A stretch of DNA of 64,000 bases from Planomonospora parontospora. GTDB lineage: Bacteria; Actinomycetota; Actinomycetes; Streptosporangiales; Streptosporangiaceae. The notes under the pieces are model-generated. The model worked only from the letters and a program-made list of their open reading frames with translations. It was not told the DNA's origin and did not search any database. A program made the translations under genes and the position numbers. Below, in pieces: positions 8,221 through 17,790 of this stretch (position 1 is the first letter of the stretch; each line of letters opens with the position of its first letter). The stretch covers positions 62,001 through 126,000 of the forward strand of contig BMQD01000002.1 of the NCBI GenBank assembly GCA_014647935.1, read 5' to 3'.

Positions 8221-9918
8221 CTAGCGGATCGTCCAGGAGCCGGGGAGCGTGAGCGGACCGTACGACGGCAGGCCGAGCTCGGCGGCGAGGGCGGCCAGCG
8301 GGCCCCAGGCCTCCAGCCGGACCCGGGCGAGCGCGGCGGCCCTGTCCTCGCTGGACTCCGGCGGGCGCAGGCGCTCCAGCGGGTTCAGCCGGGGGTAGGG
8401 CCGCACCGGGGCGTCGGCCGCGAGCCCGGCCTTCTTCCGGGCCAGGGCCAGGGCGTCCTCCAGCCCGCCGAGCTCGTCCACCAGCCCGCTCGCGTGGGCG
8501 TCGGCGCCGGTCCAGACGCGCCCCCTGGCCAGCTCGTGGGCGCGCTCGCGGGTCAGGCCGCGGCCCTCGGCCACCTTGCCCACGAAGTCGTCGTAGATCC
8601 GGTCCAGCCAGGCGTTGACCCGGTCCCACTGGGCGTCGGAGAAGCCGTGCGAGGGCGAGAACATCGCCGCGTTGGCGCCCTCGCGCACGGTCTCGGAGGT
8701 CACGCCGAGCTTCCCCAGCAGCTCGCCGATGACAGGCTTGCCGCCGAACACGCCGATGGAGCCGGTGAGCGTGCCGGGCTGGGCCATGATCACGTCGGCG
8801 GCCATGGCGACGAAGTAACCGCCGGAGGCGGCCACGTCCCCCATCGAGACGATGACGGGCTTGCCCGCCTGGCGGGTGAGCACGACCTCGCGCCAGACGG
8901 CGTCGGAGGCGACGTAGGAGCCGCCGGGGCTGTCCACCCGGAACACGACCGCCCGCACGTGGTCGTCGCGGCGGGCCGCGCGCAGGGCGGCGCAGACCGT
9001 GTCGGAGCCCATCGCGCCGCCGCCCATGGGGCCGCGCCCGCTCCGGCCGAGCTTGATCGGCCCGCTGCCCTGCACCAGCGCCACGGTCTGCTCACCGGGG
9101 TGCGGCAGCTTTCTGGCGAGCGCGCCCTTGTGGTAGCGGGAGACGTACAGGAGCAGGGCGTCCGCGCCCGCCTCCCGCCTGATCTCGTCGTAGACCTCGT
9201 CGCGGTAGGCGAGCCCGTCCACCAGGCCGGCCTCGACCGCCTCGGCGCCGATGAACGGCCCGGCGTCGACGAGCTCGCGGACCTTGGCCGGGTCGAGCCG
9301 GCGGCCCTCGGCGATGCCCGCGACGACCTGCTCGGTGACCGACTCGGCGATCCGGGCCACCGACTCGCGGTGCGGCTCGGTCATGCCCTCCCGGGTGAAC
9401 ATGTTGGCCGCGGTCTTGTACTCGTGGCGCTGGCCGAGTTGGTACTCGACGCCGAGCTTCTCCAGCGCGCCGCGCACGAAGCGCTGCTCCAGCGCGATGC
9501 CGGTCAGCCCGACGTCGCCCGAGGGCTGCAGGTAGACCCGGTCGAAGGCGCTGGCCAGGTAGTAGGGGACGGTGCCCGCGCCGAACTCGCCGAACGACTC
9601 GGCGAACACCACCGCCCGCTTGCCCGCCGCCCGGAACCGGAGCACCGCCTGGCGCAGCTCCTGCACCATGGCCAGGCCCAGGTGGTGGGTGCCGATCTTG
9701 ACGACCAGCCCCTTGACCCGGTCGTCCGTCCTGGCCCGTTTCAGTCCGGACAGCACGTCGGACAGGCGCGCCCTGCGCATGGACAGGACCGCGCTCAGCG
9801 GGTCGGCCGGAGGCCGGTCGATGAGGCCCTCGCTGAGGTCGAGCTCGAGGATCAGCGGAGCGGTCCGCCGCTGCCGGATCTTGTCGACGGTGTCGATGAT
9901 CGCCTTCGTCGCGTCCAT
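8221..9918 (-). CDS. sppA: Signal peptide peptidase SppA-type serine protease (long form)
   Basis: A 565-residue protein, the length of the two-domain 67K SppA class. The catalytic dyad is visible: Lys168 in EYKTAAN of the first half and Ser365 in DVAASGGYF of the second. Their spacing (197 residues) is close to that in E. coli SppA (about 200). Relatives degrade cleaved signal peptides at the membrane. No N-terminal signal or membrane anchor is seen, unlike E. coli SppA, so this member may be cytoplasmic or peripheral. The ATG at 9918 has AGGGTGAG upstream. It begins 29 nt after the subtilase gene and may be co-transcribed with it. Confidence 0.9.
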   Translation of the reverse strand: MDATKAIIDTVDKIRQRRTAPLILELDLSEGLIDRPPADPLSAVLSMRRARLSDVLSGLKRARTDDRVKGLVVKIGTHHLGLAMVQELRQAVLRFRAAGKRAVVFAESFGEFGAGTVPYYLASAFDRVYLQPSGDVGLTGIALEQRFVRGALEKLGVEYQLGQRHEYKTAANMFTREGMTEPHRESVARIAESVTEQVVAGIAEGRRLDPAKVRELVDAGPFIGAEAVEAGLVDGLAYRDEVYDEIRREAGADALLLYVSRYHKGALARKLPHPGEQTVALVQGSGPIKLGRSGRGPMGGGAMGSDTVCAALRAARRDDHVRAVVFRVDSPGGSYVASDAVWREVVLTRQAGKPVIVSMGDVAASGGYFVAMAADVIMAQPGTLTGSIGVFGGKPVIGELLGKLGVTSETVREGANAAMFSPSHGFSDAQWDRVNAWLDRIYDDFVGKVAEGRGLTRERAHELARGRVWTGADAHASGLVDELGGLEDALALARKKAGLAADAPVRPYPRLNPLERLRPPESSEDRAAALARVRLEAWGPLAALAAELGLPSYGPLTLPGSWTIR

Positions 9919-9947
9919 GGACTCACCCTAAGCGACGCTTTCGCGGC

Positions 9948-11957
9948 TCATGCGGTACGGCGTGCGTTCGCATACTTTCGTAGGGCGGAGACGGATCCGC
10001 CCGGAGACGCCCCCGCCAGGCGGCGCTTCTCGGCCGTCGCGAGCACGCCCCTCACCGTTCCCGTCCCGCCCGCCCCGGCGCCGAGGTCGACCGCGCCGTG
10101 CGCCCAGTTCAGCCAGGCGGCCAGCAGCTCGCTGTCCAGCACGGCCCGCTTCGTCCGCTTGGCGGGCTTGAGCACCCGGTAGGCGGTGCCCAGCGTGGAG
10201 GCGCGGACCGTCTCGGAGAAGACCGCGCTGGCCTTGCCCACCAGGCGCAGGTAGCAGCCGAGCGTCCCGTCCGGCAGGTCCCCCCTGCCCCGGGTCAGCT
10301 CGGCGGCCCACTGCGCCGCCGTCAGGGTCCGCTTCGCCGTACCCCGGGTGCACACCGCCCGTGCGGCGGCCGCGGCGGTCGGGGTGGCGGTCACGGTCAC
10401 CGTGACGGTCACCGTGGGCAGCGGGACCGGCGCCGGATCGGCGGGGGAGGGGTTCTCCGGGCCGGGGGAGGGCTGCGGGCCCGCACTCGGGTCGGGGACC
10501 GGCTCGTCGGCGGGATCGTCCGGGACGGCGCCCTGCTCCGGGCCCGGAGGAGTGATCCCGGGTGCGGGGGTCCCGCCCTCGACCGCGACGGCCAGGTCGA
10601 TTCGGGGCGTGCTCACCCCGTCGTAGGAGACCGGGCGGCCCGAGGCCCTGAGCCTGCCCAGGAGCGCGTCGGGGGCGTCGTCGGCGTCCTTCTGGGCCAG
10701 CAGCGCGAACGCGCCGGCAACGTGCGGGGTCGCCATGGAGGTCCCGCTGTAGACCTGGGTGCCGCCGCCCGGGACCGCGGAGTCGATCTCGACACCGGGG
10801 GCGAACAGGTCGAGCACCGGACCGTGGTTGGACCAGTAGGGGACGTGGTCGTCGTCGGCGGTCGCGCCCACGGTCACCGAGCCGGAGAAGCACCCGGGCG
10901 CCCCGGCTCCGGCGAAGCCCTCGTTCCCGGCCGCCGCGACGACCGCCACGCCCTTGGCCCGCAGGGTCTCCACCCGCTCCCGCATGGCCTGCAGCTCCGG
11001 TACGGCGTCGCACGCCCCGTCGAACACCCCGCCGCCCAGGCTGAGGTTGACCGCGACGAGGCCGGGGACGGTGTCCTTCAGCGCGGCGACGTGGTCGAGG
11101 GCGAGCAGGATCGAGGACTCGTAGGCGGTCAGGCAGGCGGTCTCGCCCTCCCAGCAGTCGGTGGTCCGGCTGAAGACCTGGAGGGCGACGAGGTCGGCGG
11201 CGGGGGCGACCGCGTGGGCGATGCCCGCGACGTGGGTGCCGTGGTCGCACAGGTTGACGCCCTCGTGCACGCACGCGGCCGTCTCGGCGTCGGCGGAGGC
11301 GTCCTCGGCCTGCCCGTTGGGGCACAGGGACTGCGCGCCGCCGTCCGTGGCGGAGAAGCACGCCTGCCGTACGACCCTGCCGCCCAGGGCGGGGTGGTCG
11401 GCGTCGACGCCGGTGTCGACGATCGCGATGGTCTGGCCCTGGCCGGTCACCCCGGCGGCGTGCGCCCTGTCGGCCCCGATCACCGCCAGGCCCGAGGCCA
11501 GGGAGACGGGGGAGTAGGTGCGGTCCCGCCGCACCGAGACCACCCGGGGGTCGGCGGCCAGCGCGGCCAGGGAGTCGCCGGTGGCCTCGACCACGATGAA
11601 CGAGCTGTCCGGCGGCCGGAGCAGGACCTCCGACTCCGGCAGGGCCTCGGCCGCGCCCGCCACCGGGGCGGCCTCGGCGGGGGCGGTCACCTCGACGATG
11701 ACGCGGGTCCCGTCCTCGTCGGCGGCGAGGCCGTCCTCCAGCTTCGGCGCCTCCGGCACCGGGGTCCCGTCCGGGGTGGGGGGAGCGTCGGCGGAGGCGT
11801 CCGAAGGCGGGGTCGGCGTCTCACCCGTCGCCGGGGGCGGTACGGCGGGACTCCCGGTGGCCGCCGGGGCCGGTGCGGCGGGGTCCTCGGCGACCGCGGG
11901 CACGGCAGGGGTGATGGTGAGCACGATCGCCAGGGCCACGGCAGCTCGAAGTCGCAC
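9948..11957 (-). CDS. Secreted subtilisin-like (S8) serine protease
   Basis: A 669-residue exported protease, start GTG 11957 with GGAGG 4-5 nt upstream. Residues 1-23 form a signal peptide. A Pro/Ala-rich stretch and an I9-like propeptide (RVIVEVTAP onward) precede the S8 domain. The catalytic triad is Asp181 (IVDTGVD), His239 (DHGTHVAG) and Ser407 (GTSMATPHVAG), with oxyanion Asn345. After the protease domain come a Pro-rich linker, a Thr-Val run (TVTVTVTVT) and about 140 residues with two Cys that I do not recognise. An extra Cys-rich insertion lies between Asp181 and His239. It precedes the SppA-type gene by 29 nt. Substrate unknown. Confidence 0.9.
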   Translation of the reverse strand: MRLRAAVALAIVLTITPAVPAVAEDPAAPAPAATGSPAVPPPATGETPTPPSDASADAPPTPDGTPVPEAPKLEDGLAADEDGTRVIVEVTAPAEAAPVAGAAEALPESEVLLRPPDSSFIVVEATGDSLAALAADPRVVSVRRDRTYSPVSLASGLAVIGADRAHAAGVTGQGQTIAIVDTGVDADHPALGGRVVRQACFSATDGGAQSLCPNGQAEDASADAETAACVHEGVNLCDHGTHVAGIAHAVAPAADLVALQVFSRTTDCWEGETACLTAYESSILLALDHVAALKDTVPGLVAVNLSLGGGVFDGACDAVPELQAMRERVETLRAKGVAVVAAAGNEGFAGAGAPGCFSGSVTVGATADDDHVPYWSNHGPVLDLFAPGVEIDSAVPGGGTQVYSGTSMATPHVAGAFALLAQKDADDAPDALLGRLRASGRPVSYDGVSTPRIDLAVAVEGGTPAPGITPPGPEQGAVPDDPADEPVPDPSAGPQPSPGPENPSPADPAPVPLPTVTVTVTVTATPTAAAAARAVCTRGTAKRTLTAAQWAAELTRGRGDLPDGTLGCYLRLVGKASAVFSETVRASTLGTAYRVLKPAKRTKRAVLDSELLAAWLNWAHGAVDLGAGAGGTGTVRGVLATAEKRRLAGASPGGSVSALRKYANARRTA

Positions 11958-12110
11958 ACGTCCTCCGGGGGATGAAGCGGGCGATTCGGAGTCTAGGCAG
12001 CGGTTCGCGCCCGGAGAATACCCTTGTCCCGGATTCGTGGATCTTCACAGCGGTTCTTCAGGGTCCCTGGTCGCGGATCCCGGACGGGATCTCCGGGGCC
12101 GGACGCGGCT

Positions 12111-12144
12111 CGACCCCCCGCGGCGTTGCGCACGCGGAGGGTCG
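12111..12144 (-). terminator. Probable terminator of the chitinase gene
   Basis: CGACCCCCCGCG (12111-12122) pairs with CGCGGAGGGTCG (12133-12144) with one mismatch and a 10-nt loop. The hairpin begins 14 nt beyond the chitinase stop codon. Confidence 0.65.
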
Positions 12145-12157
12145 AGTGCCCGAAATA

Positions 12158-13807
12158 TTACTTCAGTCCGTTGGCGATCGCGGTGATCAGCTCACCGTTG
12201 GCCGTGTCGCCGCTGGTCTCCCAGAAGAAGGCGCCGCCCAGGCCCTGGTTCTTGGCGTAGGTCATCTTGCCCGCGATGGTGCTCGGGGTGTCGTAGCTCC
12301 ACCACTCGCCGTTGCAGAAGCCGTAGGCGGTGCCGCCCACGGTGCCGGTGGCCGGGCACTTGGTCTTGAGGACCTTGTAGTCCTCGATGCCCGCCTCGTA
12401 GGTGCCCGGCGCCGCACCGGTGGCGGTGCCGCCCGGAGCCGCCTGGGTCACGCCGTTCCAGCCGCGGCCGTAGAAGCCGATGCCCAGCAGGAGCTTGCTC
12501 GCCGGGACGCCCTTGGCCTTGAACTTCTTGATCGCGGAGTCGGAGTCGAACCCGGCCTGCGGGATGCCCGCGTACGAGGTCAGCGGCGAGTGCGGGGCCG
12601 TCGGGCCCTTGGGCGAGAACGCGCCGAAGTAGTCGTAGGTCATCGGCATGAGCCAGTTGAGGTCGCCGATGGCGCCGGCGTAGTCGGCGGCGTCGATCTT
12701 GCCGCCGTTGGAGCCGTCGGCGGTGGTGGCCGCGGTGATCAGGGCGCTGGAACCGAACTCGGCGCGCAGGGCCCGGATCACCTTCTTGAAGGCGTCCGGC
12801 CCGCTGGTGTCACAGGACAGGCCGCAGGCGTTGGGGTACTCCCAGTCGACGTCGATGCCGTCGAACACGTCGGCCCAGCGCGGGTCCTCGACCAGATCGT
12901 GGCAGGACTTGGCGAACGCGGCAGGGTTGGCCGCGGCCTGGGTGAAGCCGCCGGACCAGGTCCAGCCGCCGAAGGACCAGATCACCTTGATGTGCGGGTA
13001 GGCCTTCTTGAGCTTGCGGAGCTGGTTGAAGTTGCCGCGCAGCGGCTGGTCCCAGGTGTCGGCGACGCCGTCGACGCTCTGGTCGGCGGTGTAGGCCCTG
13101 TCGTAGTCGGCGTAGGAGTCGCCGATCGTGCACTTGCCGCCGGTGGTGTTGCCGAAGGCGTACAGGATGTGGGTCAGCTTCGCCGCCGAGCCGCTGGTGA
13201 CCAGGTTCTTCACGTGGTAGTTGCGCCCGTAGACGCCCCAGTTGGTGAAGTAGCCGACGATCTTCTTGCCCGACGGGTCGGGGTCGACGGTCGGGGTGAC
13301 CGTGGGCTTGACCGTCGGGGTCACCGTCGGCGTCGCGGTGGGCGTGGCCGTGGGGGTGACGGTCGGCGTGACCGTCGGGGTGGCGGTCGGGGTGGGCTCG
13401 GTGGTGCCGCCGCCGCAGGAGGCGCCGTTGAGCTTGCAGTTCAGCAGGGTCTTCACCCCGCCGGGCGCGCCGACGAAGCCGAAGCTCAGCGAGGCCCCCG
13501 CCGCCAGGGACCTGTTCCACGACTTGCCGGTGAAGGCGTAGTGGCTGCCGCTCTTGCTCATCTCCGCGTCCCACGCGGAGGAGATCGAGGTGCCGGAGGG
13601 GAGGTCGAACTCGACCTTCCAGTCGTTGAGGGCGGTGCTGCCCGCCTTGACGGTGACCTTGCCCTCGAAACCGGTGCCCCAGTCGGAGGTGGTCACGTAG
13701 GTGGCGGTGGCCGAGGCGGCGGCGCTCGCCGTGCTCATGGTTCCGATTCCCATGGGGACCAGCAGCGCTGCTGCCGTAACCAGAGAGCCGATGGTGATTC
13801 TTCGCAA
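12158..13807 (-). CDS. Secreted chitinase: CBM2 + TP-linker + GH18
   Basis: A 549-residue extracellular enzyme. Residues 1-30 are a signal peptide ending ASA. Residues 33-131 are a family 2 carbohydrate-binding module with paired Cys124/Cys131. Residues 135-176 form a Thr-Pro repeat linker. Residues 181-549 are a GH18 domain. The catalytic motif DGIDVDWEYP is complete, with Glu323 as proton donor and Asp319/Asp321 in the DxxDxDxE pattern. The chamber also has WSFGGWTWSGGF and MPMTYDYFGAF, typical of bacterial chitinases. The start is TTG 13807, with GGAG about 8 nt upstream and no better start in frame. A promoter and a 17-bp palindrome lie just upstream, so expression is probably induced by chito-oligosaccharides or their sugars. 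Confidence 0.93.
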   Translation of the reverse strand: MRRITIGSLVTAAALLVPMGIGTMSTASAAASATATYVTTSDWGTGFEGKVTVKAGSTALNDWKVEFDLPSGTSISSAWDAEMSKSGSHYAFTGKSWNRSLAAGASLSFGFVGAPGGVKTLLNCKLNGASCGGGTTEPTPTATPTVTPTVTPTATPTATPTVTPTVKPTVTPTVDPDPSGKKIVGYFTNWGVYGRNYHVKNLVTSGSAAKLTHILYAFGNTTGGKCTIGDSYADYDRAYTADQSVDGVADTWDQPLRGNFNQLRKLKKAYPHIKVIWSFGGWTWSGGFTQAAANPAAFAKSCHDLVEDPRWADVFDGIDVDWEYPNACGLSCDTSGPDAFKKVIRALRAEFGSSALITAATTADGSNGGKIDAADYAGAIGDLNWLMPMTYDYFGAFSPKGPTAPHSPLTSYAGIPQAGFDSDSAIKKFKAKGVPASKLLLGIGFYGRGWNGVTQAAPGGTATGAAPGTYEAGIEDYKVLKTKCPATGTVGGTAYGFCNGEWWSYDTPSTIAGKMTYAKNQGLGGAFFWETSGDTANGELITAIANGLK

Positions 13808-13846
13808 GGATCGCTCCAGGTCAGAGAGTGCTTAGCCCCCGTACTC

Positions 13847-13902
13847 ATAGGAAAGTTTCCTATTGATTCTGGAGCGTAAGTCCATGCTCCCGCAGCGGTC
13901 AA
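13847..13902 (-). promoter_or_regulatory. Chitinase promoter with palindromic operator at the start site
   Basis: Read on the minus strand, TTGACC (13902-13897) and TACGCT (13878-13873), 18 bp apart, make a good -35/-10 pair. The palindrome ATAGGAAAGTTTCCTAT (13847-13863) has two perfect 8-bp arms around a central base. It sits immediately downstream of the -10 box, covering the expected start of transcription, and 40-56 bp before the start codon. A bound protein would block initiation. The AGGAAA-n-TTTCCT form resembles operators of ROK-family repressors of chitosanase-type genes (CsnR); that assignment is from memory and unproven here. Confidence 0.7.
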
Positions 13903-14110
13903 CGATCCGGCGGTCCCATAAGTCGGACATAAGCCAGATTTAAGGTATGACGGGTGATTCGGTCGCCGGGCCGCGCATCCCGGCGTCCGGCGCGGGCGTT
14001 CGGTTCCCACCGGTGCGTCATCGGTCGATCCCGTAGAGATCACCCGTGTACAGTGCCGTCGGCTTTGTTCGGTGATCGCCTCGGCCATCCGATCCCGCCT
14101 GAATTGAGGC
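13903..14110. other. Intergenic region between chitinase and unknown pair
   Basis: This stretch is more AT-rich than its neighbours (for example around 13915-13950) and carries the 5' side for the rightward gene at 14111. I see no ORF of its own, no clear hairpin and no confident promoter pair. Confidence 0.4.
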
Positions 14111-14671
14111 ATGATGACAAGTCGTAAGAAATTTGATCAATGGTCATATTTTGAGGGGCGGGGTCTGGAGGACGGGTTCGAGTGCTCATGGGTCGAGGCG
14201 CCCGACTACCGCGCGCTGGTCACCGCGCTGCGAGTGGAGGAGACACTCGCCTGTGACCTGAACCAGGCGTGGCGATGGTATCTCCCCTATTCGGATGAGC
14301 ACGTCGTGTGGGTGGCCGAGCAGAGCCCCGGCTGGGTCAAGCTGTTCACTGTGTCCGGGTTGTTCCCGTGGCGGGCCCTCGAATCGCTCCCGCAGCCGGG
14401 CGGCCGGGCCTACCATCTGCTCTGCTTTGCGGGTGAGGTCAGCGAACCGGTCTATGTCAACGGGGGCGAGTGGGAGGATATCCCCGAGGATCATTGGGAC
14501 CGCCCCAGACAGGAGGGCGCGGGTCTCGTCGGATCCTCCGACCTCGCCCAGGAGATGAACTTCTACCTCGCCGCGCTGGCCTACACCACCGGCAGGTTCG
14601 TCGACGACACCTGGTTCACCACGCCAGGGCTGCTCTGCCGCATCCCGGAGGGGGCGTGGCCCCGTGGCTGA
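14111..14671 (+). CDS. Unknown protein, first of a tandem paralogous pair
   Basis: A 186-residue protein (or 185 from ATG 14114, better spaced from GAGG at 14106). No signal peptide or membrane helix is seen. It is related to the next gene: both share GL-x2-GF-x2-(S/T)WVE near the N-terminus, a DL-x2-A-x3-Y segment, a TVSG/TISG strand and a C-terminal YL-x-A-x-T-GRF(V/I)D-x2-W block. The first ~40 codons use more A/T than neighbouring genes, a possible sign of transfer. Its size, aromatic content and tandem duplication recall small actinomycete proteins of unknown function, some suspected to be immunity proteins, but I cannot assign a family. It overlaps the next gene by 8 nt. Confidence 0.75.
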   Translation: MMTSRKKFDQWSYFEGRGLEDGFECSWVEAPDYRALVTALRVEETLACDLNQAWRWYLPYSDEHVVWVAEQSPGWVKLFTVSGLFPWRALESLPQPGGRAYHLLCFAGEVSEPVYVNGGEWEDIPEDHWDRPRQEGAGLVGSSDLAQEMNFYLAALAYTTGRFVDDTWFTTPGLLCRIPEGAWPRG

Positions 14672-15272
14672 CCAGTGGGAGCTCCTGCGCGGCGCAGGGC
14701 TGAGCCGCGGATTCACCGGCACCTGGGTCGAGTCGGGCGACGCCGAGGCCGTGGCCGCCCTGCTCGGCGCGGACCTCGCCTCCCGCCAGGACTGCGACCT
14801 GGCCACCGCCATGGCCCATTACCGGCCGATGGCCTTCACCGAACGCATCTGGACCGGCCCGCACGCCGACGGCTGGACCCACGCCCTCACCATCAGCGGC
14901 CCGCCCCCGGTGACCACCGGCCTGACGGAAGCGGGACTGCGCTTCCTCCAGATCCGCACCATGGACTCCTACGTCTACGATCTCCTCTACGGCGACGGCG
15001 TCACGACCGCCTGGTTGACCCAGCGGTGGTACGGCGAGGTCGTCGTCGAACCCGGTTCCATGGTCGAGCCCTACCTCCGGGAGATCGACCCGCCCGTGAT
15101 GCCGGAGGCCGTGCACTCCGGATCCGGAACCACCGAACCCGAGTACCACAACCGGGTCTGCCTGGAGATCTATCTCCTCCTCACCGCACGCATGAGCGGC
15201 CGGTTTATCGACCGCGCATGGCTGGGGGAGAAGAGAGCCCTCTACACTGTCCCGGTGCCACCGCCGACGTGA
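14664..15272 (+). CDS. Unknown protein, second of a tandem paralogous pair
   Basis: A 202-residue soluble-looking protein, GTG start at 14664 with GGAGGGGG upstream and an 8-nt overlap with the preceding gene, so the two are almost surely translated together. It aligns over most of its length with that gene (GLSRGFTGTWVES, DLATAMAHY, ALTISG, YLLLTARMSGRFIDRAW), showing an old local duplication. Codon use is closer to the genome norm than that of the first copy. No catalytic motif is recognised. A bidirectional hairpin at 15311-15336 ends the unit before glgB on the other strand. Confidence 0.75.
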   Translation: MADQWELLRGAGLSRGFTGTWVESGDAEAVAALLGADLASRQDCDLATAMAHYRPMAFTERIWTGPHADGWTHALTISGPPPVTTGLTEAGLRFLQIRTMDSYVYDLLYGDGVTTAWLTQRWYGEVVVEPGSMVEPYLREIDPPVMPEAVHSGSGTTEPEYHNRVCLEIYLLLTARMSGRFIDRAWLGEKRALYTVPVPPPT

Positions 15273-15310
15273 CGGAACACGTCGCTCTCGGCGACATCGG
15301 CGAGAGTCGG

Positions 15311-15336
15311 CGCCTCCGCCGGTTCCGGCGGAGGCG
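15311..15336. terminator. Bidirectional terminator between unknown pair and glgB
   Basis: CGCCTCCGCCGG and CCGGCGGAGGCG form a perfect 12-bp stem with TT between them. It lies between two convergent genes, 39 nt after the rightward stop and 25 nt beyond the glgB stop. Confidence 0.7.
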
Positions 15337-15360
15337 GACGGAGTCTCCGCGCGGATCAGG

Positions 15361-17574
15361 TCAGGCGATCTCCCCGCTGGGAGCGACCTCGACGTCCTCC
15401 CCGGCCGTCTCCGGGGCCTCCTCGGAGGCGGTGCGCCGGAGCCAGAGGGCGCCGAGCGGCGGGACGCGCAGGCGTGCGGAGTACGGCAGGCCGTGCCGGG
15501 GCTCCTCGATGGCCTCCACCGCGCCGAGGTTGCCGATGCCGCCGCCCGCGTAGGCGTAGGCGTCGGTGTTGACGACCTCCGTCCAGGTGCCGGCGGCCGG
15601 CAGGCCGAGGTGGTAGTCCTCGTGCGGCGCGCCGGAGAAGTTGGCCACGCAGGCCACGGCCGAGCCGTCGGGGGCCTGCCGGAGGAAGGAGAACACGTTG
15701 CCCGGCGCGTCGTCGGCGTCGATCCAGCGGAACCCCTCGGGCGAGGTGTCCAGCCGCCACATGGCCGGGGTCTCCCGGTAGACCCGGTTGAGGTCGCGCA
15801 CCAGCTGCTGGACGCCCTTGTGCCCGTCGAACTGCAGCATCCACCAGTCGAGCCCGCGCTCCTCGGACCACTCGGCCCCCTGGCCGAACTCGCCGCCCAT
15901 GAACAGCAGCTGCTTGCCGGGGTGGGCCCACATGAACGCCAGCAGGGCACGCAGGTTGGCGAAGCGCTGCCACTCGTCACCGGGCATCTTGCCCAGCAGT
16001 GAGCCCTTGCCGTGCACCACCTCGTCGTGCGAGAGCGGCAGCACGAAGTTCTCCGAGTAGGCGTACATCAGGGAGAACGTCATCTGGTGGTGGTGGTACT
16101 GCCGGAAGACCGGCTCGTGCGCCAGGTAGGCCAGCGTGTCGTGCATCCAGCCCATGTTCCACTTGAACCCGAAGCCCAGGCCGCCGAGGTAGGCGGGGCG
16201 GGAGACGCCCGGCCAGGCGGTCGACTCCTCGGCGATCGTGACGATCCCCGGGGCCTCGCGGTAGCAGACCGCGTTCATCTCCTTGAGGAACTCCACCGCG
16301 TCCAGGTTCTCGCGCCCGCCGTACTGGTTGGGGGTCCACTCGCCCTCGCGCCGCGAGTAGTCGAGGTAGAGCATCGAGGCGACCGCGTCCACCCGCAGGC
16401 CGTCGATGTGGAACTCCTTCAGCCAGTACAGCGCGTTGGCGACCAGGAAGTTGCGCACCTCCTTGCGCCCGAAGTCGAAGATGTAGGTCCCCCACTCGGG
16501 GTGCTCGCCGCGCGCCGGATCGGAGTGCTCGTACAGGGGCGTGCCGTCGAAGCGGGCCAGCGCCCAGGCGTCCTTGGGGAAGTGCGCCGGCACCCAGTCG
16601 AGGATCACGCCGATCCCGGCCCGGTGCAGCCGGTCGACCAGGTGCCGGAACTCGTCGGGCGAGCCGAACCGGGAGGTCGGCGCGTAGTACGAGGTCACCT
16701 GGTAGCCCCAGGAGCCGCCGAACGGGTGCTCGGCCACCGGCAGGAGCTCCACGTGCGTGAACCCCATGTCCCGGACGTAGTCGACCAGCTCGTCGGCGAG
16801 CTGCAGGTAGGACAGGCCGGGCCGCCACGAGGCCAGGTGCACCTCGTAGACGCTCATCGGCTCCTCCAGCGCCCGGCGGTCCGGGCGCGCCCGCATCCAC
16901 TCGTCGTCCTGCCAGCCGTACTCCGACCGGTCGACCACCGACGCGGTCGCGGGCGGCACCTCGGTACGGCGGGCCATCGGGTCGGCCTTCTCCCGCCAGA
17001 CGCTGTCGGCGCCCAGGACCGCGAACTTGTAGCGGGCGCCCTCGCCGACCCCGGGGACGAACAGCTCCCACACCCCGGAGCCGCCCAGGGAGCGCATGGG
17101 GTGGCCGGAGCCGTTCCAGTGGTTGAAGTCGCCGATCACCCGGACCCCGCGCGCGTTCGGCGCCCAGACGGCGAAAGCCGTGCCGTCCACGTCCTGGTGC
17201 CGCATGAGCCGCGCGCCGAGCACCTCCCAGAGCCGCTCGTGCCGCCCCTCGCCGATCAGGTGCAGGTCCACCTCGCCCAGCGTGGGCCAGAACCGGTAGG
17301 GGTCGGCCGCCTCGTACGGCTCCGCCCCCGCGTAGGACACCCGGAGCCGGTAGTCGGGAACCTTGTCCAGCCCCGGGACCGTCACCTCGAACACGCCGGA
17401 GTCGAGGTGCTCCATGTCGTGGACGTCGCCGTCGACGAGCACCTGGACCTTCTCCGCCAACGGCCGCAGCGTCCTGATCGTGACGCCGCCCGGCCCCGGA
17501 TGCGCGCCGAGGATCGAGTGCGGGTCGTGGTGCGCTCCGCCTGCCAGCCGGTTCAGGTCCAGGTCCGCGTTCAT
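15361..17574 (-). CDS. glgB: 1,4-alpha-glucan branching enzyme
   Basis: A 737-residue GH13 enzyme that cuts alpha-1,4 chains and rejoins them as alpha-1,6 branches. The N-terminal CBM48 region contains [13 protein letters not shown], and the core contains [48 protein letters not shown] (nucleophile Asp) and [17 protein letters not shown] (acid/base Glu). [15 protein letters not shown] carries the conserved His-Asp pair. ATG 17574 is preceded by GGGAG. In many actinomycetes glgB sits directly after the maltokinase gene in the GlgE operon; here two other genes and 216 nt separate them. The product works with GlgE to shape intracellular alpha-glucan. Confidence 0.96.
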   Translation of the reverse strand: MNADLDLNRLAGGAHHDPHSILGAHPGPGGVTIRTLRPLAEKVQVLVDGDVHDMEHLDSGVFEVTVPGLDKVPDYRLRVSYAGAEPYEAADPYRFWPTLGEVDLHLIGEGRHERLWEVLGARLMRHQDVDGTAFAVWAPNARGVRVIGDFNHWNGSGHPMRSLGGSGVWELFVPGVGEGARYKFAVLGADSVWREKADPMARRTEVPPATASVVDRSEYGWQDDEWMRARPDRRALEEPMSVYEVHLASWRPGLSYLQLADELVDYVRDMGFTHVELLPVAEHPFGGSWGYQVTSYYAPTSRFGSPDEFRHLVDRLHRAGIGVILDWVPAHFPKDAWALARFDGTPLYEHSDPARGEHPEWGTYIFDFGRKEVRNFLVANALYWLKEFHIDGLRVDAVASMLYLDYSRREGEWTPNQYGGRENLDAVEFLKEMNAVCYREAPGIVTIAEESTAWPGVSRPAYLGGLGFGFKWNMGWMHDTLAYLAHEPVFRQYHHHQMTFSLMYAYSENFVLPLSHDEVVHGKGSLLGKMPGDEWQRFANLRALLAFMWAHPGKQLLFMGGEFGQGAEWSEERGLDWWMLQFDGHKGVQQLVRDLNRVYRETPAMWRLDTSPEGFRWIDADDAPGNVFSFLRQAPDGSAVACVANFSGAPHEDYHLGLPAAGTWTEVVNTDAYAYAGGGIGNLGAVEAIEEPRHGLPYSARLRVPPLGALWLRRTASEEAPETAGEDVEVAPSGEIA

Positions 17575-17719
17575 GGATCAACTCCCGTTGGTCGATATTC
17601 CCTAACCCTGCCCGCCTGTCGGCGTTCAACCCACTCCGTGGGCGGCATACCAGGAAAGATCTTCTCGTGCCCGCCGCCTCCCCGGGAGCGGGGGAGGCGG
17701 CGCCGGCCGGACCGGGCCG

Positions 17720-17745
17720 GTCCCGGGTCCGTACGGGCCCGGGAC
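17720..17745 (-). terminator. Probable terminator after the copper-oxidase-like pair
   Basis: GTCCCGGGTCCG and CGGGCCCGGGAC pair with one G-T mismatch around a TA centre, 46 nt past the stop at 17791. Next to it, 17770-17799 holds three near-copies of the 10-mer CTCAGYGCGG, overlapping the stop codon. Confidence 0.5.
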
Positions 17746-17790
17746 GGCTCGTTCCGGACCCGTACCGGGCTCAGTGCGGCTCAGCGCGGC

